This document shows, piece by piece, positions 10,638 to 22,983 of a DNA stretch of 64,000 nt. The DNA is taken from contig JAKSYS010000300.1 in assembly GCA_022925895.1 (NCBI GenBank), positions 1 to 64,000 of the forward strand, given 5' to 3'. Under the pieces are notes generated by a model that worked only from the letters and a program-made list of their open reading frames with translations, ran no database searches and had not been told where the DNA came from. How positions within the stretch are numbered: position 1 is the stretch's first letter; each line of letters starts with the position of its first letter. Source of the stretch: Fragilaria crotonensis. Its lineage: Eukaryota; Bacillariophyta; Fragilariophyceae; Fragilariales; Fragilariaceae. The position numbers were made by a program, and so were the translations under genes.

Positions 10638-10930
10638 CCGTCAGCGGGGCGATGAACAGAAAGCGAGCTGCTACATCGACGACGTCACCGGGTGTCAAGA
10701 GAATTCGAATTCAACAGAATACCAGGCCCACGGGGCTACCTCAGTAGGAACATGAAACAATTTTGCACTTGAATAGATGCAACCAGGCAGATGTACCCAT
10801 TGTTGGTTGGAAACGAGTTTCGCAACAACAAGTTGGTCTCACACGACAGTGCCGAGGAACCTGATCCGAGAAGGTCCCCACGGCGTGCGAAGACCTAGAA
10901 GTAGAGTTAGCCAAGCTAAACGGTTTTTCG
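10638..10930 (+). repeat. Split direct repeat A2
   Basis: Second copy of A1 (4695-4997), starting ccgtcagcgg and ending gctaaacggtttttcg, flanked directly by B1 on the left and a short GC-rich spacer (cccgcccgcccgct) before B2 on the right. Confidence 0.88.
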
Positions 10931-10944
10931 CCCGCCCGCCCGCT

Positions 10945-11143
10945 CCGGGACGTACAATAGGCACTTCCCAGTGCCCACGTACGACGAGGTGGAAGGGCAT
11001 GGTAACATTCTTAGTAAAGATGCAACTATACCCATCCACCCACATGATCTACTAGCAGTAGCTACTACTGCCGCACATCGGGATAACAACCCAGCTCGCA
11101 GAGTCTGACGAGCCGCCGCTGAGGCGGGAAAGGCTACGCATCC
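10945..11143 (+). repeat. Split direct repeat B2
   Basis: Second copy of B1 and the 3' end of the element, ending ggctacgcatcc. Downstream sequence (cgcttgtagtcctcc) is no longer shared with the other repeats. Confidence 0.85.
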
Positions 11144-12834
11144 CGCTTGTAGTCCTCCAAACGCATGCCAGTTGTTCTGCATTGAATAGAGTGATACAGT
11201 GATACTGATACGCCTTGTACAGTACTCGTACTACTACTGAGTACAGTATACCGTAGCGGAATAGTACCTACTACAGTACTACTATATCCTAAATTAATTG
11301 TGTGCGTGCGTGTGTCAGTCCGTCCGTCTGTTACGGAGTATGACCACTCTGGGGTACTGGATCAAATGTTGCACTGTTACGTGGATTACATGTACTACAG
11401 GTCTACAGTACATAAACGGACGGTAATTTATGTTGAAACGACAGTGTGTTACGTTACTGAACTACAATACTGTACTAATTCAAAGTTACTGGATGGAATA
11501 CTCATTGAATTTGCTGTGAACAGGGAACAGGTTGCTTGGGCATGATAAGTTCCTGGTGCTGTACTTCATGAAGTTTCCTACGTTGATACCATGGTACTGC
11601 ATACTGTAGGGGAAAAAAGTAGTGGTACGGAGTACGACCAGGTTGGGGGTACTGTACGTCCAGTTTCCTGTAGTAGACACTCGATCAAATGTGAGGCACC
11701 CACTAGTTTCAATATATAATATCATTACAATTTACACTTTAGAATACACCAAAATAGCAAGACCTCCAGCCGTGACGAAGAGAACTTAAGTTTTGCCTGT
11801 GTGCAGTCTTCAGAACTCCGAATAGTTGTATCTGAGACCTGAGGGGGTTGGATCAGAGTTTTCAAATTCAAAACAATTTGTCATTTGTCGACCATGCCTC
11901 CTCACAGATTTGGAGGTAGTTAGTAGAGAGGTTGGAGGGTTGAGCACAAGGGTGCAAGCTTCAAGCAAGGCCAGCTGACAGTATTAGGGGGAATCTCTAC
12001 TTTCTGCTGGTAATACAAAGGACCCTAACTTTGCTGCCTCAGGTGTCTTGGTCATGGCAAAGTTAGAATTTCTTCTCAAGTCTGACCTTCATCTTATATT
12101 TATTCTTCTAGTCCTCCCACATGATGCATAATGTTTGCAAAGATGGCTAACAAGTTATATGTGTGCCATGGAGCTGAATAGTTTTTATTATGTCCTCTCT
12201 CAACTGCAGTAAGGAGTGCCTGCATTGCTAAAGTGGAAGTTTTTAGGTAGCAAACATATACTACAAGTACTTGTCATTCAACAGCACATGAACGTTTTTA
12301 CTCCCACTTTCAACACATTCTTGGCCTTCTTGGGCATCATGATGAATAGTTTGTTACTTCAGAATTGAAATTGAAATTGAAATTCCACTACTTGTCATCA
12401 TCCCTTTGACCATCAAAGTTCCATCATTTTTACCATAGACAAGTGTGTCCAAGAGAAAAAGTGCCGGGTCAATGGCGTCGAATTCGGCAGTGGAGTCAGG
12501 AATACTGTAGTACTGCAGTACTGTTGAACCTGCGCCTTGCGAAGACGACAAGCGACGTTCGAGGAGGGACAAAAAAGACATGACAATATGTGACTCACAG
12601 TTTCGCTGACTCGTCAGTCGTCAGTCGTCGGGATTTGTTCGATGTTCGATGTGATCTGTCGACGATCTCAATCCTCGGAGTCCTTGTTCAGATTGGTCGC
12701 TTCCCGCAACCTGCATCGTACGCATTAGGGTGAATTGCAGTATTTGTAGATTATATCGTTTCTCATTGAACGTTCGGCTGGTGTTGCTCATAAAGTGAAG
12801 AGTGGTGAAGAGACTGACGTCGACGTTAGCGTCC
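11144..12834. other. Gene-poor stretch rich in GTAC words
   Basis: No supported gene. 11200-11680 is dense in overlapping tac/gta/GTAC words (for example gtactcgtactactactgag). The rest is AT-rich and unique-looking. The end (about 12600-12834) should hold the promoter and 5' UTR of the ABC transporter. Short open frames here show no domain. Confidence 0.55.
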
Positions 12835-15800
12835 ATGTGTGTCAAACCGGATAACGAAGCCGGAAATGCTGAAAGTGATGGAAATCCAGGCACGATGAAT
12901 GCTCAGGGTGCTGACACAAGTCTCTTTGAGAGGACACCCAGTCCGTGGGATGGAGCATCGTTCATCTCAAAGCTTTTCTTCCTCTGGCCTTATCCGCTGC
13001 TGAAACTGGGCATGACTCGTCCGCTCCAGCCGATCGATCTACCTGAAATTCCAGCGGTCGATACGAGTAGCTACAATCGCGACTATGTAGATCGCATTTG
13101 GAAACGAGAGATTGAAAGACACCCCAAACAGCCCAGTCTGCATCGGGCAATTCTCTATGATTTCGTCAGCTCACTCTGGTACATACAGCCGCTACTTGCA
13201 GCGGGAGCTATTGCCAAGATTGTGCAGTCCATAGCTCTTGGTCTTCTAATTCTATCATTTGAAACTGGAAAAGATGGATTTATATGGGCTGGCGTTCTGG
13301 TTTTCAGTGTTCTCGTCTCGCTGTTCGAGCATCATCATGTTTTCCTCTACACTTGGCGCAAGGGAATGCAGCTAAGAATTGCTTTCGTTGCAAATATTTA
13401 TGCCAAGACTCTCAGATTGTCGTCGACGCACCAAGAAACAGCAGCGTCATCGGGGAAGATCCTCAACTTGGCGTCGAACGACGTTGAGCGCTTCTTGATG
13501 GCTGCACTATTTATCAATTCACTATTTTGGGCACCAGTTCAATCCCTCGCAATTCTTGGAGTTGGTATCTGGCTTTTGGGACCGGCCTTTGCAGCTGGCT
13601 ACGCTCTTCTCATGGTTGTAGTTGTCCCTCTGCAGTTCTATCTCTCCAATCGTTTCGCCTTCTATAGGAGCAAGATTGCGGCATTGACTGATCGTCGAGT
13701 CAATCTCGTTTCACAAGCTGTGTATGGCACCCGTGTCATGAAGATGAGCGGCTGGGAATGGCAGTTCTTTGATCGTATTCAAGCCATTCGAAAACAAGAA
13801 ATTGCGCAAATATCAAAAGCAAATCAGCTCAAGGCTTGGAATGAAGCGATATTTTTCTCAACCAGCGTTGTCATATCTATTGTCATATTTCTTGTCCATA
13901 TTGCAATGGGACAGACCTTGACTCCGCGCAATGTATTCACTGTCCTAAGTTTAATCAATGTCGTTCAGCTGGAAATGACGAAGCACCTCTCACTGGGAGT
14001 TATGGTGAGTTCGTTTCCTTCGTGACAAGATTCCGTCACTACTTTGTCTGTCGTGCAACTCACGATGCTGGGGTTATTCCTGTCTGTGTCAAGGGAGTAT
14101 CTGAATGCTATGTTTCAATAACTCGTATCCAAAACTTCCTTGAATTCCCAGAGCTTCCAATGGTCAAGCACACACCGGTCCGCGATGCAACAGAAGAGAC
14201 TGCTCTTATTTCGCTTCGTGGTGTCACGTGCTATTGGAACGAAGTTACTGCACGTGGTAGGGGGAACCCAGAAGCCTCTAGTCTGTTGCTTGCGGTCGCT
14301 GATGTAACCCTCGAATGTCATAAGGCAACTCTGACGTGCATTATTGGTAGCGTCGGTTCTGGAAAATCTGCGTTACTGCAAGCCATGGTTGGCGAGATTC
14401 CTGTTTCGTCTGGAAGTTTAGTCCGAAACTACAACACCATGGCGTACGCTCCGCAAGACACATTCGTAATGAATGGCACAGTGAGAGAAAACATCACCAT
14501 GGGGTTAGATTGGAACGAGGAATGGTATAACAAAGTCGTCGAGGCTACGGGCCTCACCATCGACTTTATGCAATTCCGCAACGGCGACATGACTATCGTT
14601 GGTGATAGAGGGGTCCAGTGTTCCGGGGGACAACGCGCTCGCATCGGTCTAGCCCGAGCCCTCTACCGTGATGCAGACGTATTGATTTGTGATGATCCTC
14701 TATCTGCTGTCGATGCCAAAGTTGGACGTCAAATTTTTTTCGAAGCCCTCATGGGATTGGCAGTAGATCGGGGCAAATGCGTGATACTGGCGACACATCA
14801 ACATCAGTACGTTAACGAGGCACATTGTGTGCTAATGAAAGCAGGCAGGGTTCAATGCATAGGTTCGTATGAGGAATGTGTGAACGCAGCGGGCGGCAGT
14901 ATTACTGCGCACGCACCGGATACTAGCATTGACAACCTGGTCGATTCCAACGACGCACCCGTGAATGTGGACATTGAGGTGAAAGCTGGTAGTAAGATGA
15001 CCGAATCCGATCCAGTTTCCGAGAATGACGGGGATGAAATGAACACTACCGGTGACGTGAGGTACGCAACATTCAGGGATTACATTGGAGCCATGGGCGG
15101 TGCCATCATCGGCATATTTGGCCTACTGCTGTTCGCTATTGCACAAGGGGCCGTGTTGCTCTCAGTTGCAATGCTAGGCAAATGGGCAGGGCGGAAAGCG
15201 GAAGATCAACGCAGCTGGGATATTTTGGGCGTCATCATTGGGTTGGGATGCTCCGTGGTCGTCCTTGCCCTCGTTAGAGCCTTGCTCAGCTTCCACTACA
15301 CTATCAAAGCATCGCAACATCTACATGATCGCATGACCAAGGCCGTCCTCCGAGCAAAAATTGAGTTTTTCGATACCAACCCTCTCGGGCGTATCTTGAA
15401 TCGATTTTCAGCTGACGTTGGGAGCAACGATGACCTCCTCCCACACACTCTATTCGACTTCTTGGTGAGCGCTTTCTTCTGTCTGGGTTCTTTGGCTACG
15501 GCAGTTGCTGTACTCCCATTTACCTTAATCGCTGTCCCTCCACTCGTTTGGTACTTTCTGAGTGTTCGACGAATCTTTCTCACAACAACGCGGGAGTTGA
15601 AACGCCTCGAAGGGCTCGCACGTTCGCCAATCTTTGCCATGATGAGCGAGTCGTTGTCAGGTATTTCATCGATACGCGCCAACGGCGTCGTTGAATTCTT
15701 TGAAAAGAAGTTCGTCCAGGCACAGGACACGCATTCGAGAGCGTTTTCCGCTTTCATTGCCTCCTCTCGATGGGTTGGCTTCCGAATGGACTCAATAGTC

Positions 15801-16879
15801 TCTGTGTTTATTGCCATTTCGTGTTTCCTTGGCGTTCTGTTTAGCCAACAAGGCTGGCTTCATATCGACCCTAATGTTTTGGGGCTTGCCGTTACGATGC
15901 TACTACAGCTAGCAAGCCTCTTTCAATGGTGTGTTCGTCAATCTGCGGAAGTCACAAACCAGATGGTTTCGGTGGAACGCGTCCTTGCCTTTGGAGATCT
16001 GCCTGCCGAGGCTGATCTTGAGATGGATGGCGACGAAAAACTTAAGGATTGGCCACAAAATGGTTCCATGACAGTGACTGACCTCAGCGCGCGATATCGT
16101 TCAACACTCCCGTTGTCGTTGGAGAAAGTATCATTTGAAGTTCCCACAGGTTCTCACATAGGAGTTGTTGGTCGCACTGGAAGTGGCAAATCAACTCTTG
16201 TTCAATGTTTATTTCGCCTTCTGGAGCCAGAAGGCGGATCTATAAAACTTTCGGGCGTGGATATCAGCACTATAGGGTTGCACACGCTTCGCACCCGCAT
16301 CAGTGTCATACCACAAATGCCAGTGCTCTTCTCTGGTTGCACCATACGTGAGAATCTAGACCCATTCTCGCGATATGAGGATTCGGCCATCGAGGAAGTC
16401 CTACGTGACGTGCATATGTGGCAAGTTGTGAACGACTTGCCTAACGGCTGGTCTTCCTCTGTGTCGGAGGGTGGGTCGAACTTTCCGTCGGACAGAGACA
16501 GCTGCTATGCTTGGCTCGGGCTATTCTCTGCAAGAATCGCTTTCTCATTCTGGACGAGCCCACTGCCAACGTTGATCGCCAGACGGATGAATTGCTTCAC
16601 GAGGCACTTCGCAAATCCTTTCCCTCCTCTACAATCTTGTCAGTTGCGCATAGGTTGGATACTATCATAGAGAATGATTTCATTCTTGTCCTCGGTGGTG
16701 GTCGCGTCTTGGAGTTTGGGTCACCATCAGATTTATTAGAAAAGGATGGACATTTCGCAAGCATGGTGCGCGAGAGTGGTGATGCCATGTCCACAAGATT
16801 TACGACGTCGAGCGCGAGAGTCGTCAATGAAAAGGAAATCGGGTTTGGGTGCAATTCAGTGATGAGAAAGAATTATTAG
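12835..16879 (+). CDS. ABC transporter, subfamily C (MRP-type), full length, two exons, one frameshift
   Basis: ATP-driven exporter of the ABCC/MRP family (typically conjugates or organic anions; the substrate here is unknown). Exons 12835-14004 and 14094-16879; the intron starts gtgagt and splices in phase 0 (...LSLGVM|GVSECYVSITRIQ). The layout is TMD1 (about 110-390), NBD1 with Walker A GSVGSGKSA (about 474), signature CSGGQRARIGLARAL and Walker B VLICDDPLSAVDA (Asp in place of the catalytic Glu, usual for ABCC NBD1), TMD2 (about 712-992), and NBD2 with Walker A GRTGSGKSTL (about 1080) and Walker B FLILDEPTANVD. There is no TMD0. Near 16481-16486 the frame is lost inside the NBD2 signature: one extra T in the TTT run would restore the SVGQRQLLCLARAIL consensus. 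About 1,318 residues if continuous. The ATG at 12835 is the first in the frame; an earlier GTG is not used. Confidence 0.9.
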
Positions 16880-16936
16880 ATCTTGTTCAATAGATTTGCA
16901 CGCTATACGGTCCCCCTTACTCTATTGTTACGATAT

Positions 16937-17548
16937 CTAGTTTGATCGATGATAGATGCATTGAGGCAAGTCCTCCAATCCAAAGTCTTCTAGTAATTGG
17001 CGTAGTTCCAAATACGAACGAGGACCAATGACGTATTCGGTCTTGTTCAGCGACGTACGACGATTTTCCTTGTCCTCGTTGATACCCAGCCAATGCTCAC
17101 TGATCATCATATCCAAGCAATGCTCAGCATCTTGTATTGTAATTTTGAACTTTGGATCCAGGTCGTTTCGTAAATTAATGAGGCTCATGCGGTTCGTCTT
17201 TCCGTCATCGTCTTGCACAAGTGCCTCCAAGACCTTGCGAATGTACTCGCGATCGGCCGAGGGCAAGGTCAGCGTAAACGACATTTTCGCAATATCATCG
17301 TCTGGGTGAAGATTCACGACTGCATGGTACTTAGTACCTGCTATAGAGACGCTCACAATCTCAAGGCCAAACCCGGCCTTCAGCTGCCTATTGATGGATC
17401 GAAAGCAATCCTCGGCACTGCGAAAGTCCGTCGTGTCATTCACGTCATCAAAGATCTTCACAACTTCCTCGTGCGTCAGAACATGAGACGCCATGAGGCG
17501 CTGAAGGATCATTTGCTGGCCAGCAGTGAGGGGCTCGGTCAAGGACAT
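16937..17548 (-). CDS. NSE1: NSE1-like subunit of the SMC5/6 complex, RING-less
   Basis: 203-residue frame from ATG 17548. The N terminus QQMILQRLMASHVLTHEEVVKIF, the middle KYHAVVNLHPDDDIAKMSF...DREYIRKVLEALVQD and the later IQDAEHCLDMMISEHWLGI...YVIGPRSYLELRQLLED correspond in order to the winged-helix half of NSE1 (NSMCE1), which binds NSE3 and NSE4 in the SMC5/6 DNA-repair complex. Family members normally continue into a Cys/His-rich RING-like domain right after the equivalent of EDFGLEDLPQC. Here only CIYHRSN follows before the stop, and I found no RING in the next bases in any frame. It converges with the ABC transporter, with only 57 bp between stops. The family call rests on remembered pattern, not on a search. 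Confidence 0.7.
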   Translation of the reverse strand: MSLTEPLTAGQQMILQRLMASHVLTHEEVVKIFDDVNDTTDFRSAEDCFRSINRQLKAGFGLEIVSVSIAGTKYHAVVNLHPDDDIAKMSFTLTLPSADREYIRKVLEALVQDDDGKTNRMSLINLRNDLDPKFKITIQDAEHCLDMMISEHWLGINEDKENRRTSLNKTEYVIGPRSYLELRQLLEDFGLEDLPQCIYHRSN

Positions 17549-19713
17549 GGCTATTGTCACTGTTCAACGAGATGTGAGATACAAGGAAGTGTGCCAAGAC
17601 ATGCACTCCTAAAATATTTTGTGCTTGAAGCACTGAAGTACCAGGAGTACATGACTGCTACGTCATCTGAGCACAATGTAGTAATAATACATTATTCTAT
17701 TATTAGTCGTACATCTTTTTTATAGCAATGCTCGAACATGCAACAGTACCATACTATGGCTTGTTTCACCTTGATTTTACAAATCGTTGAACTCCTGTAG
17801 GCTTAGTACAAAATCTGCAACGTCGTGCAAATTTACATTGGCATGGCATCCTCGCACACACAAACAACTAGATCGACATCACACAAAAAAAGAGCTGAGG
17901 ACCATGATCTCGCAACGACAATTTGATCAACTTCCAGTGCTCATCAGGAAGACTTTTTTGTGATTGACGCTCTTTTGTCGAGTTAGGAAGGCGTTTGCCC
18001 CAAAAGGTCTTCCTGATCGGCCAAGATGAAGACATGTCATACAACCGGAAATGTTACCAACGAACTGCATGACTATGAGCAACATGTCGGGAATGGAGGT
18101 CACCCACATAATAACTTGACTTATCGTGACAGCAGAATCAAGGCAGCTTGTGTATTTACAGTGTTCATCTCCATTCCTTGCCATCATCATGATGAAATGG
18201 ACGCAACTGAAATGACAAGCGAAGCACCATCAGAGCACTTGGGCTGCTAGGAATTTCTGAAAACCAACGTGATCCACGACGACAACAGTGCAATCGCAGA
18301 CCAAGAAGATCCTAACAACGCCAGTGCCACTAAAAGATCGGTTGGAGAGTGGTTTTGTAGGACGGGTAAGACTTGTGCCATACTGGCTTGTGGAACCATG
18401 GTGGGTGGCGACTCGTAGTGGTTGGTGGGATCTGGCATCGCAGTGTTGGGCACGGAGGTTCAAGCCAGGCAATCGGTCTTGGGTAGGACGTGCACGAAGG
18501 TAGGCGGCGCGGCAAAATAATATTCATCGAGAGAAACAATCACCAACCGAACAATGCTGAAAGGAACTCGGAGTACCCGAATTTGATCCGCAACTAGGGT
18601 TGTTGGTGATTCATTTCATTGCTTTATCATAGGTGGCATCGCGAACTATTCGATAAACACACTTAGTAAAAACTTGCTATAATATTGCGGCATGTGCTTA
18701 GTAGAGGTGAGCTTCATAGTTGCGCAAGACCCGATTGGATTTCCTGGTACCCTCGATTATCTATACGTAGGAGAGTTGTCAATTGTTGTCACTTTGTCTA
18801 GGAAAACATAATCGGCAAGGCAACGATAGACCTCTTTCTACTACTGCGGTAGTAGAATCACGTTTTTTTAATCTTCATTGTTCGAACGAGGCATTCATGG
18901 TCCTCAGAACCTCTTGGATGTACGTCGTTGACTTGTTTGGAGTTTTTGTAGACTCTTAGGTGACATATTCCTTGAGATGTCATCAGTCACAAGGAGGGAC
19001 CGACAACACTCAACTCTGGCAGCAGGATCACAGATGCCTAGCTGAAACAATTGTGCTGGCAGAAATGGTTGGAAATGTTTGGTCCTGGTGGCCAAAGGGA
19101 TCACCGGGTCAACGGTCTGCATCAACACGTGATTAGGACCCCGTGATGAAGTACTGCCAAGGCTTGGACAAATTGCACATCACAATCCAAGACAACTTTC
19201 AAGGCGTTCGTGAAGAATGAGCATACCAGCAGAGTGGTCATTAGAACAGCGGTGCGAAAGCGTCCTCGACACGCACAATCAAACATTTGTGCATACTTCG
19301 CACTTCATCAACAAAACCATACAACAATGGCAGCGGTGTTGCGCCTTCGCTAACCTTGTGCCTTATTCAAGAATGCTGAAGGCATTCATGACCCACCGAG
19401 CAGCATTCGACTTCAATGGAGGCTTTGTGTGGTCTACAATAAAGGACAAAACATCAGAAGTATGAAGTATAAGGGACAACATGAAGTCGACGATTGATGT
19501 ATGAGGAGGACGTCTCGGACGCAGAATTTCAGCTTCAACTAAATTTATAGGATACTGACTCCACGTTAATCTACGATATGTACTCTCAGGATGAAACAAG
19601 CCATATATCACACCTTCGACTCGTCTTACTGATCTATCCCGCTTGTCGAGGAGCTCTGACAATTCGCTGATATGACGGAAACTACTAAACCTGGGAATGA
19701 AGATTAATCTGTC
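17549..19713. other. Gene-poor stretch
   Basis: 2.2 kb downstream of the NSE1 promoter side with no supported gene. Short open frames on both strands (for example 18026-18250 and 19217-19465) have no recognisable domain. No obvious tandem or inverted repeat was seen. Confidence 0.5.
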
Positions 19714-19725
19714 TCTTCAACAGAA

Positions 19726-20343
19726 GTGAGCGACGACGACAGCAACATAGAAGATGACAAGCAAATAGAGATCCTCGGGGAGCTTGTTGGAGCCACGTAT
19801 CTCATCGCAGATGATGATGACATTGGTAATCCCAAACCCTATGCTGAGGTTTTCTTCGGTACTCCTAAAATTCATTACTCAGAAGCATGGGAGGGGCTTT
19901 CGCCCGTTTGGACCATCGATACCGACTCGCTTCTTCTCTTGAAGGCGACTCCAGTCAAACTTGCGGACCCCTCCTTTGACGATCAGGTTATGTTCTTCTC
20001 GCAACATAGGACCACTTACAGAGATTAAAACTTTCTTCGGTCAGGTTCAACTACCAGCGGCAGAGATCATTCAGAGGTGCAATTGAGAACGCTTTGAGCT
20101 TCTCCTGCAGGATGAGCTGGGAGATGACTCTATCGGCAGGGGAAATTTGGCACTTCGACTTAAAGTGGCTACGCCAGCCGATGCAAAAAGTTCGTTACCT
20201 TGTGGAATCATAGACGTCTTCAAGAGAGCACCATTCTCAAGGCTCTTCTCAACAATGAACACAGTTGTCGTCGTGATAAAAAGAAAGCAATCGTTTTTAA
20301 AGGGTTGGGAGGGATTCATTTCAATCATTGTCAGATCATTTTG
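19726..20343 (+). pseudogene. Remnant of a C2-domain protein
   Basis: The frame at 19726-20028 reads ...LVGATYLIADDDDIGNPKPY then AEVFFG...GLSPVWTIDTDSLLLL, which resembles the calcium-binding end of a C2 domain (Asp cluster, NP/DPY..VFFG, LNPVW). After the stop, coding-like sequence continues in other frames: GQVQLPAAEIIQRC, an in-frame stop, ERFELLLQDELGDDS, then LALRLKVATPADAK to 20343. C2 proteins commonly continue with such a strand-rich segment. The several stops and frame changes and the lack of an intact start make a pseudogene likely. The family call is tentative. Confidence 0.35.
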
Positions 20344-22554
20344 ACAACATAAGAACATAACACATTCAGAATGTTGAGGTTCCGAGTCAAGTGCGTTGGC
20401 CATGACAATATGCGAAAGCCCGACGGTACATAGCCAACAGAGGACAAAGGAAGCAGCAAGAGCAAATAAAGTTTACCTTGCAATTGACCAGCAACTCATG
20501 CAAATATTGGGAGCATTTCCAGGATTTCCATAGAATGCCATTTTGGTTGTTGGTTTGTTCACCCTTTGGTGTGCATGATGCATGGCAAATGAAAAAAGAG
20601 CTGAAAACCTGATGGCAAACAAAGCGGTCAAACCAATTGTGATCGATGTGCAATAGTACCTTCCTTTTTGGTATTCCTTGTTAGGGTGTGGCTGATGGGC
20701 AGACACGGGCGGGATGATTCATTAGGGACAATGGAATGCTGTAAAACCAAAAGTTCTACACACTCTTCCTCAGCAAGACAGTTTTCTGACCCCTTTTAAA
20801 CCAGCTTGAGCTAGCGTATCAAGCAAGCTGAATCTAGTCCACCCAGCCGTGGTGCTGAGGCAGTGGAAGCAAAAATCTTTGTTCTTGTCTCTGCCAAGAA
20901 GCCACAGCCTTTAGTACTGCTGTTGAGCTCGCTGCTCAACTGCTGTGAAGCCCACCTGTGCAGATATTTGTTTACCCTTAATTGTCCCAAACAAAGATTT
21001 GTGTGAATCATCAACGCGACGGCAGTGTGCGTCCTAAGGATATCAGGCAGCAAGGTGGATTTGTGCACAATTACAAGAATATGGAAACAAAGCAGTCTCA
21101 GTGGTGAAGACTCAATGCCATACAAAAATGCAATTAATTGGAATTACCAAAGTCAAAAATTCGTAATTGAATGCCGCATTGTCCCTTTGCCCTTATGTTT
21201 CAAAGTTACCAGTAGCTAGGTAGTGTTCGGAAAAGAAAAGTTGGCACCAAGCTTCGAAGTTTCAAAGTGCTCAAACTAATCCACTCATGATTCAACTTCA
21301 ATTTCTGAGTTAGTGGGACTTGTCTTTTGCAACTTCAAAACATAGGCCTTTTTATGCAAGTTTGCAATGCCAAGTTTCATATCCTATGAAAGTGCTTGGT
21401 TTTTGACCACTTATTTCAATAGCAATTCTGCTTCACGCACTTGAATCAGATCCACCCTAGCTAGTATGTAGCAAAAGGTACAAAAACAGTGCACAAGATT
21501 CTTCATTAGCTTGTTGTTCGTTCTAGTGATGACCATGAGAATCCAAGGTGCTTTCATCAAATCCGAGAGGCTTGATTCATCATTGCAGAGGACATTGAAG
21601 AGAAGGACGAGACCAACGCCGCGAGGCAATGCATATTTGAAGTGACTGCCTAGCTACATTACCTTTGTTAGCAGTTCAGCTCGAGTACCCCTGCCAAAAA
21701 TGCGGTCATTGCAATTTGGTTGTTGATTCTCTCTCAAGAATCCCTTCCAGTGACTTTTCTCAGCCAGTGATACAAGCATTCATCCAACAAAGGCTTCGTT
21801 ATTATTTTGCAGCCACCAATGTTCCAATGTTGAGCGCACTGTCCGAGTAATTTTAGTACGGCTGTCCTTGTGTGAATACTGAATACCTTCAACATCCCGA
21901 CAAGGTGGTTCAATAAAACTGCGAGAAGCAACAACTATGAGGGAGAAACCAATGTCTATTCGGAGCAGATTTGCTGAGAGACAAGTGCTCTGAGTAGCTA
22001 CTACTGTGGAAACTCATCAAGATCATCTAGAAGTATATGGTGAACTACATGTTGAACAACAACTCTGGACAATCAACAAATCATTGAAGCAAGGCTTTGT
22101 GTTCTAGTTCAATCTAGCACTTCTAGCAGCTACCATACCCCGAGCATAGTAGTTCATGTTACGGCTCTGCTGTTGCACAACATTTCATTTGTTTGCATGT
22201 GCGGCAAACAGCGAAGTGAAGTAGATGAGCATAAACGTTGTACTGCTGTACCATACAACCAGCTACTGGTAGATGAACTATCAATGCATTATGCATTGCG
22301 ATGACAAAACCATGTTCGTAGACTCATGGTCATACTGACAACTGACATAACTCACTACAAGTACCTGGTACAAGTACTATAGTTTGACGTACTATAACTG
22401 GTATGAACAGTTGTGGAAACTGGTGAGTTCAGAACTTGTCATGAATCGGAGAAAATGGAAGCTGAAATAATCTGGTTATGCGTCCTTGGAGCTTCGTACA
22501 TCTCGGCATCAAATCGGACATGGCAACGATGCCACCATGCACTCGCGTGCAACC
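20344..22554. other. Gene-poor stretch left of the Harbinger element
   Basis: No supported gene or RNA. AT-rich unique-looking DNA; the last 400 bp (about 22150-22400) contains tac/GTAC-rich words such as caagtacctggtacaagtac. Confidence 0.5.
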
Positions 22555-22983
22555 TCAGGCTGATCCTTAGCGTGGACACAAACGCGGCACGTTCAATAGT
22601 TTCTCCATCAGCCTTAGCAGGACACAAATGCAACACGCAACGCGAAATTCGGCTACGTGTTGCTCGCGGGCACGTGAGATTCCTCTGCGGGTACACGAAA
22701 ATCGCCTTTTTTTTGGCGAATCTCGTGTGTCCGCAATGCAATCTCACGGGTCCGCGAGGATTCAAAGTTCGATGTTTTTATCCAATAGGAGCACTTGGAG
22801 CGCACATTTGAATTCAAATGTGACGTGTCACTTTTCGAATTCACTCCAGGGCAGCCACTTTTGCTTGTTTTATTGGTTATCGCACTCGTCGAACCACATC
22901 GCAGACGTCGTTCAACATGGTGGTCACAAAGGCTCCAGTAGCTGGCTCTTTTCTCTCTCGTTTAATGGCAAGGACATCGGCTG

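Larger units (their letters stand above)
4695..11143 (+). mobile_element. Ngaro/PAT-like tyrosine-recombinase retrotransposon (DIRS order) with split direct repeats
   Basis: A 6.4-kb element whose repeats are arranged A1 (4695-4997), coding region (5032-10454), B1 (10439-10637), A2 (10638-10930), B2 (10945-11143). This split direct repeat layout is diagnostic of PAT/Ngaro-type elements of the DIRS order, which integrate by a tyrosine recombinase and make no target duplication. The coding region supplies the expected set: a gag-like region with a Cys/His knuckle, reverse transcriptase-RNase H, and tyrosine recombinase. A1 and A2 differ by several small indels and the ORFs carry several frameshifts, so this copy is probably inactive. 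Its GC content is visibly higher than that of the flanking DNA, consistent with a separate mobile origin. I saw no methyltransferase domain, which favours Ngaro over PAT. Confidence 0.85.

Noticed and set aside
16440-16510. A small intron explaining the frame change in the ABC transporter
   Set aside because: Possible GT-AG pairs are only about 24 nt apart and would remove conserved signature residues; a one-base indel is simpler.
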